Below, one piece after another: positions 42,818 through 52,358 of a stretch of DNA of 64,000 nucleotides (its first letter is position 1; each line of letters opens with the position of its first letter). Location: the NCBI RefSeq assembly GCF_000021685.1, contig NC_011959.1, forward strand, positions 1,485,704 through 1,549,703, written 5' to 3'. The position numbers were made by a program, and so were the translations under genes. The notes under the pieces are model-generated. The model was not told the DNA's origin. It made no database searches and was given only the letters and a program-made list of their open reading frames with translations. The stretch comes from Thermomicrobium roseum DSM 5159 (GTDB lineage Bacteria; Chloroflexota; Chloroflexia; Thermomicrobiales; Thermomicrobiaceae).

Positions 42818-43924
42818 ATGTCGCTCGCCTACTGCTACGACGAACGTTTTCTCCAGCACGACACAGGACTCGATGCACACCACTTGCCGGACGGCTCGAT
42901 TCTCGATCCGGTCGAGCATCCCTCCAGCGCACGCATCATCCGCCGGACTGCCCAGCTCATCGCTGCCTCCGGTCTTCTCGAGGGAGCACTCGTCGTGGCG
43001 GCTCGCCCGGCAACCGAGGACGAACTCACTGCCTACCACACGCCCGAGTACATCGCGCACGTCCAGCAGGTGACCAAGAGCGGCGGAGGCTGGCTCGATC
43101 CGGAGACTCCGGTCGTCCCTGGCTCATGGGAAGCTGCCCTGCTTGCGGCGGGCGCCGCCATCGAGCTCACCGATGTCGTCCTCGCTGGCCGGGCATCGTG
43201 TGCCTTCGGCCTGCTGCGGCCGCCCGGGCACCACGCGATGCGCGATCAGGGAATGGGCTTTTGCGTCTTCAACAACGTCGTGCTCGCCACCCGGCATGCC
43301 CAGCGACGGGGTGTGCAGCGCATCATGGTCCTGGACTGGGATGTCCATCATGGCAACGGTACCCAAGCTGCCTTTTGGGACGACCCCTCAGTGTTGTTCG
43401 TCTCGCTCCACCAGGACAACTGGTACCCGGAGGGTTGGGGCGCAGTCGACCAGATCGGTGGGCCGGATAGCGAGGGCACCACGGTCAATATCCCGCTCCC
43501 ACCGGGGACGGGCAATCGCGGCTATCTGGCAGCCCTGGAGCGGATCGTCGTCCCGATCGCCCGTCAGTTCCGACCGGAGATGATCTTCGTCTCCGCCGGA
43601 CAAGATGCCAGCATGGAGGACCCGCTCGGGCGCATGCTGGTAACCATGCGAGGTTACCGCGCGATGGCGCGACTGGTTCGCGATCTGGCTGACGAGCTCT
43701 GTGCTGGGCGCCTGGTTGTGCTGATGGAGGGTGGATACTCCCTCCGGTATGTCCCCTTCTGCACGCTGGCTGTCATCGAGGGAATGATCGGGCGCGAGAG
43801 CGGCATCGCCGATCCTCACGAGGGGACCAGCGAGCTCTCGCAGGCTGAGCGGGAGTTCCGCCCTGATCAGGAGGCAGCGATCGAGGCTGCTCGTCAGGTC
43901 TTGTCGCGCTATTGGCAACTCTGA
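42818..43924 (+). CDS. Class II histone-deacetylase-like / acetoin-utilisation-type hydrolase
   Basis: 368 aa from ATG 42818 with GGGAGGGGA upstream. Zinc hydrolase motifs: LLRPPGHHAMRDQGMGFCVFNN (His-His charge relay), LDWDVHHGNGTQ (zinc Asp, His) and an Asp in SAGQDAS. Bacterial members deacetylate acetylpolyamines or proteins. It is divergent from the LLM gene. Confidence 0.93.
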   Translation: MSLAYCYDERFLQHDTGLDAHHLPDGSILDPVEHPSSARIIRRTAQLIAASGLLEGALVVAARPATEDELTAYHTPEYIAHVQQVTKSGGGWLDPETPVVPGSWEAALLAAGAAIELTDVVLAGRASCAFGLLRPPGHHAMRDQGMGFCVFNNVVLATRHAQRRGVQRIMVLDWDVHHGNGTQAAFWDDPSVLFVSLHQDNWYPEGWGAVDQIGGPDSEGTTVNIPLPPGTGNRGYLAALERIVVPIARQFRPEMIFVSAGQDASMEDPLGRMLVTMRGYRAMARLVRDLADELCAGRLVVLMEGGYSLRYVPFCTLAVIEGMIGRESGIADPHEGTSELSQAEREFRPDQEAAIEAARQVLSRYWQL

Positions 43925-43933
43925 ACGAGCCAG

Positions 43934-44269
43934 TCAACTCACCAGCTCAGCCACCGAGCTGGCACGGTCCAGTGACAGCCAGGAACGCGTGTCGGCTGGC
44001 AACCTCCTCAGGACAGGCGCAGGGGAACGCTGCGCACGCTGGACAAAGCTCGCTCGTTCTCCGTGCACTGTCGCGAGAAGCTCGCTCAGCGTGCGCGCAG
44101 GCCACCGCTGAACGTCCAGCTCTCGCAGTCGGGCAGGAGTGAGAAGCAGGCTTCCTCGACCGACGCGTGGTTTCCCATCGGCCGGTCGGTAGATGCCGCA
44201 ACGCTGCTCCATCGGCGGACTCGACGGCCGAGCAAGACCGACTCGCTCGGAGAGACTCGTCGAGTGCAT
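43934..44269 (-). CDS. Low-confidence ORF, possible gene convergent to HDAC
   Basis: Up to 111 aa from ATG 44269 (an inner ATG is possible). The C-terminal part (TPARLRELDVQRWPARTLSELLATVHGERASFVQRAQ) looks coding-like, and the gene would end 10 bases from the HDAC stop. No family is recognised and the RBS is weak. Confidence 0.3.
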   Translation of the reverse strand: MHSTSLSERVGLARPSSPPMEQRCGIYRPADGKPRVGRGSLLLTPARLRELDVQRWPARTLSELLATVHGERASFVQRAQRSPAPVLRRLPADTRSWLSLDRASSVAELVS

Positions 44270-44324
44270 CCTGTCATTCGCCAGGAGTCACCACAGGCAG
44301 CGCGGATCGATCGGCAACGGCGGC

Positions 44325-44330
44325 TATACT
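44325..44330 (+). promoter_or_regulatory. Putative -10 of uvrB
   Basis: TATACT (5/6) 40 bases before the start codon in GGCTATACTTG. No SOS box was found nearby. Confidence 0.4.
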
Positions 44331-44369
44331 TGATGCGCGCGAGAAGGGCCGAAAGGTGCATGCCGATCG

Positions 44370-46376
44370 ATGAGCCGTTTCGAACTCGTCACCGATTTTC
44401 AACCGACCGGCGACCAGCCCCAAGCGATCGAGCAGTTAGTGGAGGGCCTCCAGCGCGGATACCGGCACCAGACGCTGCTCGGCGCGACGGGGACAGGAAA
44501 GACGTTCACCATGGCATGCGTCATCGCCCGTTGGCAACGGCCGACGCTCGTTCTCGCGCCGAACAAGACGCTCGCTGCACAGCTCTACTCGGAGTTCCGT
44601 GAGTTCTTCCCACGCAATGCCGTCGAGTACTTCGTGAGCTACTACGACTATTACCAGCCCGAGGCCTACATCCCGCAGACCGATACCTATATCGAAAAGG
44701 AAACAGAGATCAACGACGAGATCGACCGTTTGCGCCTCGCCGCAACGCGTGCGGTGCGGACCCGGCGCGACGTGATCATCGTCGCCAGCGTTTCCTGTAT
44801 CTATGGCATCGGTTCACCTGAGGAGTGGGACAAATCGATTCTCGCCTTGCGGCGCGGTCAGGTCGTCCGGCGCGACAAGATCCTTCGTCACCTGGTCGAC
44901 TTGCAGTACGACCGCAACGACATGACGCTCGTCCGCGGCACCTTCCGCGCTCGTGGCGACCTCATCGAGGTCTTTCCGGCCTACGAGGAATTCGCGGTGC
45001 GCATCGAGCTTTGGGGCGACGAGGTCGAACGGATCGTCGAGTTCGATCCCTTGACCGGCGAGATCCTGGCCACGCGCGAGGTGATGGAAATCTTTCCCGC
45101 CAAGCACTGGGTCACGAGCGGAGAACGGCTGGAAGCAGCTATCCGGAGTATCGAGGCTGAGCTGGAGGAGCGCCTGGCCGAACTCCGCGCCCAAGGGAAG
45201 CTCCTCGAGGCACAACGACTCGAGCAGCGGACCCGCTATGACATCGAGATGCTCCGCGAGGTCGGCTACTGCAGCGGCATCGAGAACTATTCCCGGCACC
45301 TCTCGGGACGCAAGCCTGGCGAGCCACCCTGGACGCTCCTCGACTATTTCCCTGACGACTACCTGATGTTCATCGACGAGTCGCACCTGGCGATCCCTCA
45401 GGTGCGCGGCATGTACCACGGCGACCGCTCGCGCAAGGAGATCCTCGTCGAGTACGGTTTCCGGCTCCCTTCGGCACGCGACAACCGTCCCTTGACGTTC
45501 GAGGAGTTTCTGGAGCGCATCAACCAGGTGATCTATGTCTCCGCCACACCGGGTCCCTGGGAGCGGGAAGTGAGCCAGCAGATCGTCGAGCAAGTGATCC
45601 GGCCCACCGGCATCCTGGATCCGGAGATCTCCGTGCGGCCGACCAAGGGGCAGATCGACGATCTCTTGCATGAGATCCGCCAACGCGTCGCACGCGGTGA
45701 GCGCGCACTCGTCACCACGCTCACCAAGAAGATGGCAGAGGACTTAGCTGATTACCTGAAGGAAATCGGGATCCGTACCCACTACCTGCACAGCGAGATC
45801 GATACCATCGAGCGCGTCGAGATTCTCCGCGATCTGCGGCTCGGCATCTACGATGTGGTGGTCGGCATCAACCTCCTGCGCGAGGGGCTGGACCTGCCGG
45901 AGGTCTCCTTGGTCGCCATCCTCGATGCCGACAAAGAGGGCTATCTCCGGTCCGAGAGCGCACTCATCCAGATGATCGGTCGTGCTGCCCGACACGTGAA
46001 CGGGCACGTCATCATGTATGCCGATACGATCACTTCCTCGATGCAGAAGGCGATCGAGGAAACCTATCGGCGGCGCCAGATCCAGATGGCCTACAACCAG
46101 GAACACGGTATCGAACCACGCAGCATCGTCAAACAGGTGCGCGACCTCACTGACCGCATTCGGCAGGCGGCAGAGGAGCGCGCCCCGTACGAGGTCGCTG
46201 CCCCCGTGCCCCATGCCGGAGCGATCGGCGAACTGGCTCCGGACGAACTCGCACGGCTGATCCGGGACCTCGAGCGGCAGATGAAGGAAGCAGCCAAACA
46301 GCTGGAGTTCGAGAAGGCCGCCCTGCTGCGCGACCAGATTTTCGAGCTCCGTCGCCTTCAGGAAGCCCTGCGCTGA
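44370..46376 (+). CDS. uvrB: Excinuclease ABC subunit B
   Basis: 668 aa. The N-terminal helicase motif GATGTGKTF, the beta-hairpin YYDYYQPEAYIPQTDTYIEKE, motif II DESH, motifs V/VI (LREGLDLPEV, QMIGRAARH) and a C-terminal UVR domain (LERQMKEAAKQLEFEKAALLRDQI) are all present. It verifies DNA damage for UvrC. ATG 44370 is preceded by AAAGG. Confidence 0.98.
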   Translation: MSRFELVTDFQPTGDQPQAIEQLVEGLQRGYRHQTLLGATGTGKTFTMACVIARWQRPTLVLAPNKTLAAQLYSEFREFFPRNAVEYFVSYYDYYQPEAYIPQTDTYIEKETEINDEIDRLRLAATRAVRTRRDVIIVASVSCIYGIGSPEEWDKSILALRRGQVVRRDKILRHLVDLQYDRNDMTLVRGTFRARGDLIEVFPAYEEFAVRIELWGDEVERIVEFDPLTGEILATREVMEIFPAKHWVTSGERLEAAIRSIEAELEERLAELRAQGKLLEAQRLEQRTRYDIEMLREVGYCSGIENYSRHLSGRKPGEPPWTLLDYFPDDYLMFIDESHLAIPQVRGMYHGDRSRKEILVEYGFRLPSARDNRPLTFEEFLERINQVIYVSATPGPWEREVSQQIVEQVIRPTGILDPEISVRPTKGQIDDLLHEIRQRVARGERALVTTLTKKMAEDLADYLKEIGIRTHYLHSEIDTIERVEILRDLRLGIYDVVVGINLLREGLDLPEVSLVAILDADKEGYLRSESALIQMIGRAARHVNGHVIMYADTITSSMQKAIEETYRRRQIQMAYNQEHGIEPRSIVKQVRDLTDRIRQAAEERAPYEVAAPVPHAGAIGELAPDELARLIRDLERQMKEAAKQLEFEKAALLRDQIFELRRLQEALR

Positions 46377-46426
46377 TCCATGCCCCCGGAACGAAGACGA
46401 CTGGCCCAGACAGGGGACCAGTCGCG

Positions 46427-46448
46427 CTGATCCTCGTCCGAGGATCAG
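46427..46448. terminator. Bidirectional hairpin between uvrB and DUF981 gene
   Basis: CTGATCCTCG-TC-CGAGGATCAG is perfect over 10 bp, between convergent genes. No T run on either side. Confidence 0.4.
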
Positions 46449-46468
46449 CCAGCGTACCGGAAGCCCAC

Positions 46469-47047
46469 TCAGGAGCGCAGCGGGAGTGGCCGCCACTGTC
46501 CGAAATTATCCGGACCAGGATGTTCGAGATAGGCGCCAACAGCGCCGATCGCGAAAATCGCCGCGCCGACGACGAGCAGGACCGCAGCGATCAGGCGAAG
46601 GGACGGAACGCGGAAGCTCACTGGTACGAGTATGCCGGCGATCCCGATCGCCCCATAGGCGATCGCCCACATCACTGGGCTGCGCGTGAGCCCATGCTGG
46701 AGAATGGCGCCAGCGATCACGACGAGCATGATGCCTCCGGGTAGACTCAGCCAGGCCAGTGGCCGGAGATCGTGCCCGATCAAGATAATCAGCCCAGCGA
46801 GCGACAGCAGCACCCCGAAGTAAAGAGCCGGCTCACCCATGATGATGTTGTTACCACCCGGCAACGGCCACGTGAGCGTCAGATGCAAGGCTGGTATCGC
46901 GAGGAGCAATCCGGTCGCCAGGAAACTCCAACCCCAGGGCCGCACGAGTTCAGCGGGAGCATCGAGAAAGCGCCACCCATACCATGCAGCCAGCAACGCC
47001 CCCACCACGACAGCGACCATCATGATGGTCAGGTAATCGATGAACAT
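46469..47047 (-). CDS. DUF981-family membrane protein
   Basis: 192 aa, six predicted helices, opening MFIDYLTIMMVAVVVGALLAAWY. The WGWSFLATGLLLAIPALHLTLTWPLPGGNNIIMGEPALYFGVLLSLAGLIIL region is typical of DUF981. Function unknown. Confidence 0.85.
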   Translation of the reverse strand: MFIDYLTIMMVAVVVGALLAAWYGWRFLDAPAELVRPWGWSFLATGLLLAIPALHLTLTWPLPGGNNIIMGEPALYFGVLLSLAGLIILIGHDLRPLAWLSLPGGIMLVVIAGAILQHGLTRSPVMWAIAYGAIGIAGILVPVSFRVPSLRLIAAVLLVVGAAIFAIGAVGAYLEHPGPDNFGQWRPLPLRS

Positions 47048-47377
47048 TGTCCCTCCTCCTTCCCCTCCTCAGGCGAGTCTATCGAACACGAGCAGACGTG
47101 GCGTGACAAAACCGTTCCAGCAGGAGATGCTGAGCAGGTCTCGACGTGAACAGTGCCTGTTCGCTCGGGCGTGTGGTCGCTGGCCGGCTTACCAGGGAGA
47201 TCGATCTTCAGAGTTCTCTATCGCCATTCGAACCATGCGAAAAGGAGAGAAAGTGGCGCACTTTCCTAGGGGGCCCTGCCCTCGACCGAGAAACTTTCGT
47301 CGCTTTGGGGCGGACAGGTTCAGGAGTCGCAGGCGAGGCACAGCGCACAACATGATGGACTCGGACATCGACGCCGA
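47048..47377. other. Region between DUF981 and response regulator genes
   Basis: Only a low-confidence 42-aa peptide frame and a hairpin (47249-47265) are seen. Confidence 0.4.
47249..47265 (+). promoter_or_regulatory. Inverted repeat over a possible start codon
   Basis: GAAAGTG-GCG-CACTTTC, 7 bp. The GTG at 47253 lies inside the left arm, so the fold would hide that start codon. Confidence 0.35.
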
Positions 47378-47381
47378 TTAG
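47253..47381 (+). CDS. Low-confidence 42-aa basic peptide
   Basis: GTG 47253 with AAAGGAGAG upstream. Arg/Phe/Pro-rich start (MAHFPRGPCPRPRNFRRF) and an acidic tail (MMDSDIDAD). The stop meets the stop of the convergent response-regulator gene. No family is recognised. Confidence 0.25.
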   Translation: MAHFPRGPCPRPRNFRRFGADRFRSRRRGTAHNMMDSDIDAD

Positions 47382-48037
47382 GAACGTGGTGGCTCGTCGG
47401 GCCGGGTGCGGACAAGGCCAGTCCGGAGAGCGTAGGCGATCACCTGTGCCCGATTTTCCAGGTGAAGTTTGGTCATGATGTTGCGCAGGTGATACTTGAC
47501 CGTGTTCTCGCTGATGAAGAGCCGCTGGGCTAGTTCTCGGTTCGAGGTCACACCTTGCACGAGCAGTTCCAAGAGTTCGCGTTCGCGCTCTGTCAAAGCC
47601 GGTCCTTCGGGGCGGTGCACTCCCTCCCGGCCGAACTCTTGCAAAACCCGTCGCGCGAGATGGGGAGTGAAGACCGGCAGACCCGACTGGACTGCTTCGA
47701 GCGCGCGAAAGAACTCGTCAGCCTCCAGGTTCTTGAGCAAGTACCCGTACGCGCCCGACTTGATGGACTCGAAGAGATCTGCCTCGTCGTCCGAGGCGGT
47801 GAGCACGACGACTTTCACTTCCGGGAGTTCCGTCACGAGAATGCGTGTCGCCGTCAAGCCATCGACTTCTGGCATCGTGAGATCCATAAGCACGATATCC
47901 GGTTTCAGCTGGCGCGCGAGTTCCACCGCCTCGCGTCCATTCGCCGCCTCGCCGACGACCTCGACACCCCGTGCTTCCAGGAGGCTGCGCAGGCCATCGC
48001 GAAAGAGCGCATGGTCATCGACGATCAAGAGACGCAT
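47378..48037 (-). CDS. NarL/FixJ-family response regulator
   Basis: 219 aa from ATG 48037 (GGAGGACGAG upstream), 23-bp overlap with the kinase gene. Receiver domain: MRLLIVDDHALFRDG, phospho-acceptor Asp in IVLMDLTMPEVDG, Lys in YGYLLKN. LuxR-type HTH: LTERERELLELLVQGVTSNRELAQRLFISENTVKYHLRNIM. It is the output partner of the neighbouring kinase. Confidence 0.95.
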   Translation of the reverse strand: MRLLIVDDHALFRDGLRSLLEARGVEVVGEAANGREAVELARQLKPDIVLMDLTMPEVDGLTATRILVTELPEVKVVVLTASDDEADLFESIKSGAYGYLLKNLEADEFFRALEAVQSGLPVFTPHLARRVLQEFGREGVHRPEGPALTERERELLELLVQGVTSNRELAQRLFISENTVKYHLRNIMTKLHLENRAQVIAYALRTGLVRTRPDEPPRS

Positions 48038-49436
48038 CTCGTCCTCCAGTCGTTTCAGCCAGGACGATGCCGACCGGAAGCACCGCCTCGACCGTCGTTC
48101 CCTGGCCCGGAAGCGAGGTGACCCGCAACCTTCCTCCCACCGCTTCGGCACGCTCGCGCATCGTCGCGAGCCCAAAACGTGGGAACTGTCCGCGCTCCAG
48201 CGCTCCTGGATCGAAACCGATCCCATTGTCCGCCACACGAACGCACACCGTTCCATCGAGTCGAGCGAGCTGGACCGTGACTTCGGTCGCTCGCGCATGC
48301 TTGCGGACATTCGTCAGTGCTTCCTGGACGATGCGGAGCAGCTGGAGTTCTGCCATCGGCTGGAGACCGCGCAAGCTGTCGTCCGAGGGTTCGACGATGA
48401 GTCGAGCGTTGACGCCGCTCTGGTCCTGCCACCGCTCCACGTAACTCCGCAACGCATCGACGAGGCTCCGGTTCGGAGCGAGGCCGGTCCGCAGTCCGAG
48501 AATCGCTTCGCGAACGTCTGCGTAGGCGTCTCGCGCTGCTCTTTCGAGTTGCTCCAAATGACGCTCTGCCTCTGCGAGGCGATCGGGTTGGCGCAGGAGT
48601 TCACGCAACGCCGACACCTTCGTGATGACATACCCCAAGACCTGGGCGAGGCTGTCGTGCATTTCTCGGGCGATCCGCTCGCGCTCCTCGTGTACCGCCA
48701 GACTCATCAGGCGACGATGTAGCCGGGCATTTGCGATCGCGAGCGCAGCTTGTGTCGCGAACCGCTCCAGCCGCGAGCGATCATGCTCATCGAATGGCTG
48801 ACCATCCTCGCGATCGGCCAGATAGAGACCACCGAGCACCCCCTCTTGCGAGCGGATGGGCACCCCGAGCAAGCTGCGCATGGTGGGATGCCCCTCGGGA
48901 TAGTGCCGCGTCCCGGGATACCGATCGAGATCCTCGATGTTGAGGGGGCGATCGTCCCGCAGTACTGCCTCCAAAATGCCGTGCTCTCCCATCGTGCTCT
49001 GTTCGCAGCGGGCGGTTCGCGGATAACCCGAGGTGAAGAGCGTACGCTGGCCCTGATCATCCAGCACGATCAAAAGGCCATAACGCGCGCCGGCCAGCCG
49101 ACGAGCTTCGTCGATCACTCGCTGCAACACCAGAGCGAGATCGAGATCAGCGGTGATCGCCACGCCAGCTTCGTGCAGGGCAGCCAGTTCCGCATGTTGC
49201 ATGAGGAGGCGGCGGTAGAGTTCACCGATCGGGCGGAAGATCCAATCGGCAAAGACGACCACCCCCAAGACTGCCAGCGTTCCACTGGCGATCCATGCCC
49301 AGTTCGCACCGAGCGCAGGAACGAGCGCGTGGCCGATTACCACGAGTGCGGCCAAGAAGGCGAGCGGCAGGACGATGCCCAGCCGCTTCAGCCTGGCCAT
49401 CGCCCGATCGAGCTCGTGCTCCGAACGCTCGGTCAT
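48015..49436 (-). CDS. DesK/NarX-type sensor histidine kinase with GAF domain
   Basis: 473 aa. Two N-terminal membrane helices, a GAF domain (ALVLQRVIDEARRLAGARYGLLIVLDD ... LLGVPIRSQEGVLGGLYLADRE), the HisKA_3 phospho-His in EERERIAREMHDSLAQVLGYV and HATPase_c (QEALTNVRKHA, VADNGIGFDP, FGLATMRERAEAVGG). It autophosphorylates and passes phosphate to the regulator. The signal is unknown. Confidence 0.95.
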   Translation of the reverse strand: MTERSEHELDRAMARLKRLGIVLPLAFLAALVVIGHALVPALGANWAWIASGTLAVLGVVVFADWIFRPIGELYRRLLMQHAELAALHEAGVAITADLDLALVLQRVIDEARRLAGARYGLLIVLDDQGQRTLFTSGYPRTARCEQSTMGEHGILEAVLRDDRPLNIEDLDRYPGTRHYPEGHPTMRSLLGVPIRSQEGVLGGLYLADREDGQPFDEHDRSRLERFATQAALAIANARLHRRLMSLAVHEERERIAREMHDSLAQVLGYVITKVSALRELLRQPDRLAEAERHLEQLERAARDAYADVREAILGLRTGLAPNRSLVDALRSYVERWQDQSGVNARLIVEPSDDSLRGLQPMAELQLLRIVQEALTNVRKHARATEVTVQLARLDGTVCVRVADNGIGFDPGALERGQFPRFGLATMRERAEAVGGRLRVTSLPGQGTTVEAVLPVGIVLAETTGGRDASLDRR

Positions 49437-49473
49437 CGCCGCCCTCGCTCCGTCGCCACCCTACTCGATACAG

Positions 49474-49482
49474 AGGATAGCA
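49474..49482 (-). promoter_or_regulatory. Extended -10 element of the kinase gene
   Basis: Minus-strand TGC then TATCCT (4/6), about 40 bases before the kinase start. Confidence 0.4.
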
Positions 49483-49640
49483 GGTCCTGGCGCGCAGTTC
49501 GCGATCGACCACATTGCCGAGCGCTGACGTGCCGTCGAACGACCATCGTCTTGACACTTTCTCGCCACTCGTTATCGCCGCCCGCTCGGGATCGCACGAC
49601 CGATGTGCCCGCGGGACTGCACGACGGGGTAGACTAGTAC

Positions 49641-49668
49641 TTGACAGCACTGCGCTGCGGTGTAAGAT
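49641..49668 (+). promoter_or_regulatory. Putative promoter of the ErpA/IscA gene
   Basis: TTGACA, 16 bases, TAAGAT (4/6), 48 bases before the start codon. Confidence 0.6.
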
Positions 49669-49716
49669 CCATAACAGCGTGGTTGCGAAAGTGCGGAAGG
49701 ACGTGGAGCGAGAGCC

Positions 49717-50100
49717 ATGCAACAGACGACGCTCATCACGATGACACCCGAGGCGGTGCGCCGCCTGAAGCAGTTCATGGACGAGCAGGGCATGCCGGAG
49801 GCGTATCTCCGTGTGTTCGTCGCGCCGGGTGGCTGCTCGGGTCTCCAGTACGGTATGGCCCTCGAGGAGTCGGCGGAGGAAGACGACTTCACATTCGAGA
49901 TCGACGGTGTCCGCGTGATCGTCGATCCCTTCAGTGCGACGTATCTCGAGGGTGCCGAGATCGACTATGTCAATAGCCTCATGGGAGGTGGATTCACTGT
50001 CCACAATCCGAACGCCGTTGCCACGTGTGCCTGTGGCCATAGCTTCGATGCTGGCGGCAATGCCGGTACGGCCCAAGGGTGCGGGTGCGGCGGCTGGTGA
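49717..50100 (+). CDS. erpA: Iron-sulfur cluster A-type carrier (ErpA/IscA/HesB)
   Basis: 127 aa. The three ligand cysteines are C40 (PGGCSGLQYGM), C104 and C106 (TCACGHSF). It delivers Fe-S clusters to client proteins. A Gly/Cys-rich tail (AQGCGCGGW) after the core is unusual. The start follows GGAGCGAGAGCC. Confidence 0.93.
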   Translation: MQQTTLITMTPEAVRRLKQFMDEQGMPEAYLRVFVAPGGCSGLQYGMALEESAEEDDFTFEIDGVRVIVDPFSATYLEGAEIDYVNSLMGGGFTVHNPNAVATCACGHSFDAGGNAGTAQGCGCGGW

Positions 50101-50127
50101 ACCGCTGAACCATCGAAGAGGCATGGG

Positions 50128-50151
50128 CCGGCAGCCACGTTCGGCTGCCGG
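50128..50151 (+). terminator. Rho-independent terminator after erpA
   Basis: CCGGCAGCC and GGCTGCCGG (9 bp, 6-base loop) followed by TATACTTTCTT. The TATACT may also serve as the -10 for the tRNA gene. Confidence 0.65.
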
Positions 50152-50187
50152 TATACTTTCTTCGGTCGCGCTCTGCGTTCCTGCCGC

Positions 50188-50270
50188 GGGGGAATGCCGG
50201 AATTGGCAGACGGGCGTGACTTAGGATCACGTGCCGATGAGGCGTGTGGGTTCGAGTCCCACTTCCCCCA
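50188..50270 (+). tRNA. tRNA-Leu (anticodon UAG)
   Basis: Acceptor GGGGGAA pairs with TTCCCCC; T8 is present; the D arm is GCCGGAATTGGCAG; the anticodon stem CGTGA/TCACG carries the loop CTTAGGA (anticodon TAG); a long variable arm (GCC/GGC) marks class II; the T arm is GTGGGTTCGAGTCCCAC; discriminator A. CCA is not encoded (CCG follows). Confidence 0.95.
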
Positions 50271-50823
50271 CCGACCAGCCAGTCGAAACCTGCGCTCGCC
50301 GGGCGCTCGTCGAGCGACCTCGTTGTCTCCACCGCCGGCACTCGTGCGAGGCGACCTCACGCACTCCTGCGCTACCCACCGCGGCTGCCCACCGACCGCC
50401 ATCCACCCACGACGAGGTTCGAGCGCGAGAGGCGACAGGGTATGCTCGTCGCGAGCCGGGTACCACGGTAGTATCCAGTTCGGTGCAACAACCCCTCTCT
50501 GGAAGCGAGCGCACACCGAGAGAGGAGACAAGTACGCGGAGCCACCAGCGAGCGACGGTCCAGTGACCGCTCCGACACGAGCGAGCGATCACCGACAACT
50601 GATGCGCGATGAGATGCCGTCGTTGCCATCGGCGAGGGCTGCGCAGGCACGGGGCTGTGGCCGCACCTGCCAGCGGATCGCCGCTCATGCGACGAGTCGG
50701 GCCCTCGCCGTGCCCCTCGACCGGTCGCGCGCACTGGACGGTGAAGATCAGCGGTAGGAGCACGTCGCGCGTGTGGATGAAGAGCGACGCCCCGGCAAGC
50801 CGGGGCGTCGCTCGAGTTTTCCG
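50271..50823. other. Gene-free region
   Basis: No convincing gene between the tRNA and the glnA terminator. Nothing else of note. Confidence 0.45.
50782..50813. terminator. Strong hairpin terminator after glnA
   Basis: A 15-bp perfect stem (GAGCGACGCCCCGGC / GCCGGGGCGTCGCTC) with a 2-base loop, 11 bases after the glutamine synthetase stop. GAGTTTT follows on the plus strand. Confidence 0.7.
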
Positions 50824-52188
50824 TCAATAGATCTCGAGGTAACGATCGAGTTCCCACTGGGTGACATACTGCCGGAAAGCATCCCAGTCGCGCTTCTGCG
50901 CCTCGAGCAATCGCTCGAAGACATGTTCGCCGAGAGCCTCGCGGATCACCTCGTCCTTTTCGAGTTCGGCCATCGCTTCACCGAGGGTCGCCGGTAGCGT
51001 TTGGATGTTGCGTCGCTTGAGGTCCTCGTCGGTGAAGTGGTAGACATTCTCCTCCACCGGCTCGGGAAGTGGCAGCTTGCGCTCGATCCCATCCAGCCCG
51101 GCTGCCAACATGACAGCATAGGCGAGATAGGGGTTCGCCGAGGGATCAGGACAACGCAATTCGATACGCGTCGCTTGCAGGCGACCATGCCGCACGGCAG
51201 GGACGCGGATGAGCGCTGAGCGGTTCTGTCGTGCCCAGCTGATGTATACCGGCGCCTCGTATCCGGGAACCAGTCGCTTGTAGCTGTTGACGAGCGGTGC
51301 CAGAACCGCGCACATCCCTCGCGCGTGCGCGAGCTGCCCCGCGATGAAGTGCTTGGCGAGATCGGAGAGACCGTAGGGGTCCTCGACATCGACGAAGAGA
51401 TTAGCACCGGTCTCGAGCGAGGCCAGGCTCTGGTGCGTGTGCATGCCGCTGCCATTGATCCCGGCGATCGGCTTGGGCATGAAGGTGGCATGCAGATCAT
51501 GCTGTTGAGCGATCGCTTTCAAGGTGTACTTGAAGGTGATCGCGTTGTCGGCTGTCGTCAGCGCATCGGAATACTCGAAGTCGATTTCGTGCTGACCGAT
51601 GGCGACCTCGTGGTGACCAGCCTCGACCTTGATGCCGAACGCTTGCAAGGCCCGGATCATGTCCTTGCGCACCTCGGCGGCCAGGTCGGTGGTCAAGTCG
51701 AAGTAGCTCCCCTGGTCATGCGGGAGTGGCATGATCTTGCCGTTCTCCTTGCGGAACAGAAAGAACTCCAGCTCGGGACCGGTATTGTAGACGAGGCCGA
51801 GCTTGGCTGCCCGCTCGAGCTGACGCAGCAGGACGACCCGCGGGTCACCGGGAAACAGTTCACCATTCGGATTGTAGACCCAGCAAATGACGCGAGCGGT
51901 CTGGGGATCCCAGGGAATAGGGGAGAAGGTCGAGAGGTCGGGCATGAGGTACATGTCGCTTTCCGCGATGCGCGCGAACCCCTCGATCGACGAACCATCG
52001 AACCACTGGCCCTGCTCGATAACGTGGGGAAACACATCGATGGGAATCTGGACGTTCTTGACGATCCCCATGATGTCGGTGAATTGCAGACTGACGAACT
52101 CGATCTTGAGCTCTTCTGCGCGCCGGAGCACCTCCTCCGGGCTCGGCGCAGCAGCACGACGACCGATCACGCTCGTATCGACGACCAA
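50824..52188 (-). CDS. glnA: Glutamine synthetase type I (first copy)
   Basis: 454 aa from TTG 52188 (GGAGGG six bases upstream); ATG 52293 with its own GGAG would add a 35-residue Arg-rich tail. Motifs: DGSSIEGFARIAESDM, metal residues in GPELEFFLF and AGHHEVAIGQHEIDF, NGSGMHTHQS, NSYKRLVPGYEAP and the loop NRSALIRVP. The C-terminal region has NVYHFTDEDLKR in place of the adenylylation Tyr context, so it is the GSI-alpha type, controlled by feedback and proteins, not adenylylation. Confidence 0.95.
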   Translation of the reverse strand: MVVDTSVIGRRAAAPSPEEVLRRAEELKIEFVSLQFTDIMGIVKNVQIPIDVFPHVIEQGQWFDGSSIEGFARIAESDMYLMPDLSTFSPIPWDPQTARVICWVYNPNGELFPGDPRVVLLRQLERAAKLGLVYNTGPELEFFLFRKENGKIMPLPHDQGSYFDLTTDLAAEVRKDMIRALQAFGIKVEAGHHEVAIGQHEIDFEYSDALTTADNAITFKYTLKAIAQQHDLHATFMPKPIAGINGSGMHTHQSLASLETGANLFVDVEDPYGLSDLAKHFIAGQLAHARGMCAVLAPLVNSYKRLVPGYEAPVYISWARQNRSALIRVPAVRHGRLQATRIELRCPDPSANPYLAYAVMLAAGLDGIERKLPLPEPVEENVYHFTDEDLKRRNIQTLPATLGEAMAELEKDEVIREALGEHVFERLLEAQKRDWDAFRQYVTQWELDRYLEIY

Positions 52189-52358
52189 CGCAAACCCTCC
52201 TTCACGGACTCGACCATCACTGCCGATCCGCCGGCGACGCCACTGCACACCCGCCCAGCGGGTAGCCGCGTCGTGGCCCTCGTGGCCCTGCATCAGTGTA
52301 CTCCTTTCACGGCCCCACCAGAGCACCTCCCATCCCCACCCACCATCGGTTCCCGTCC

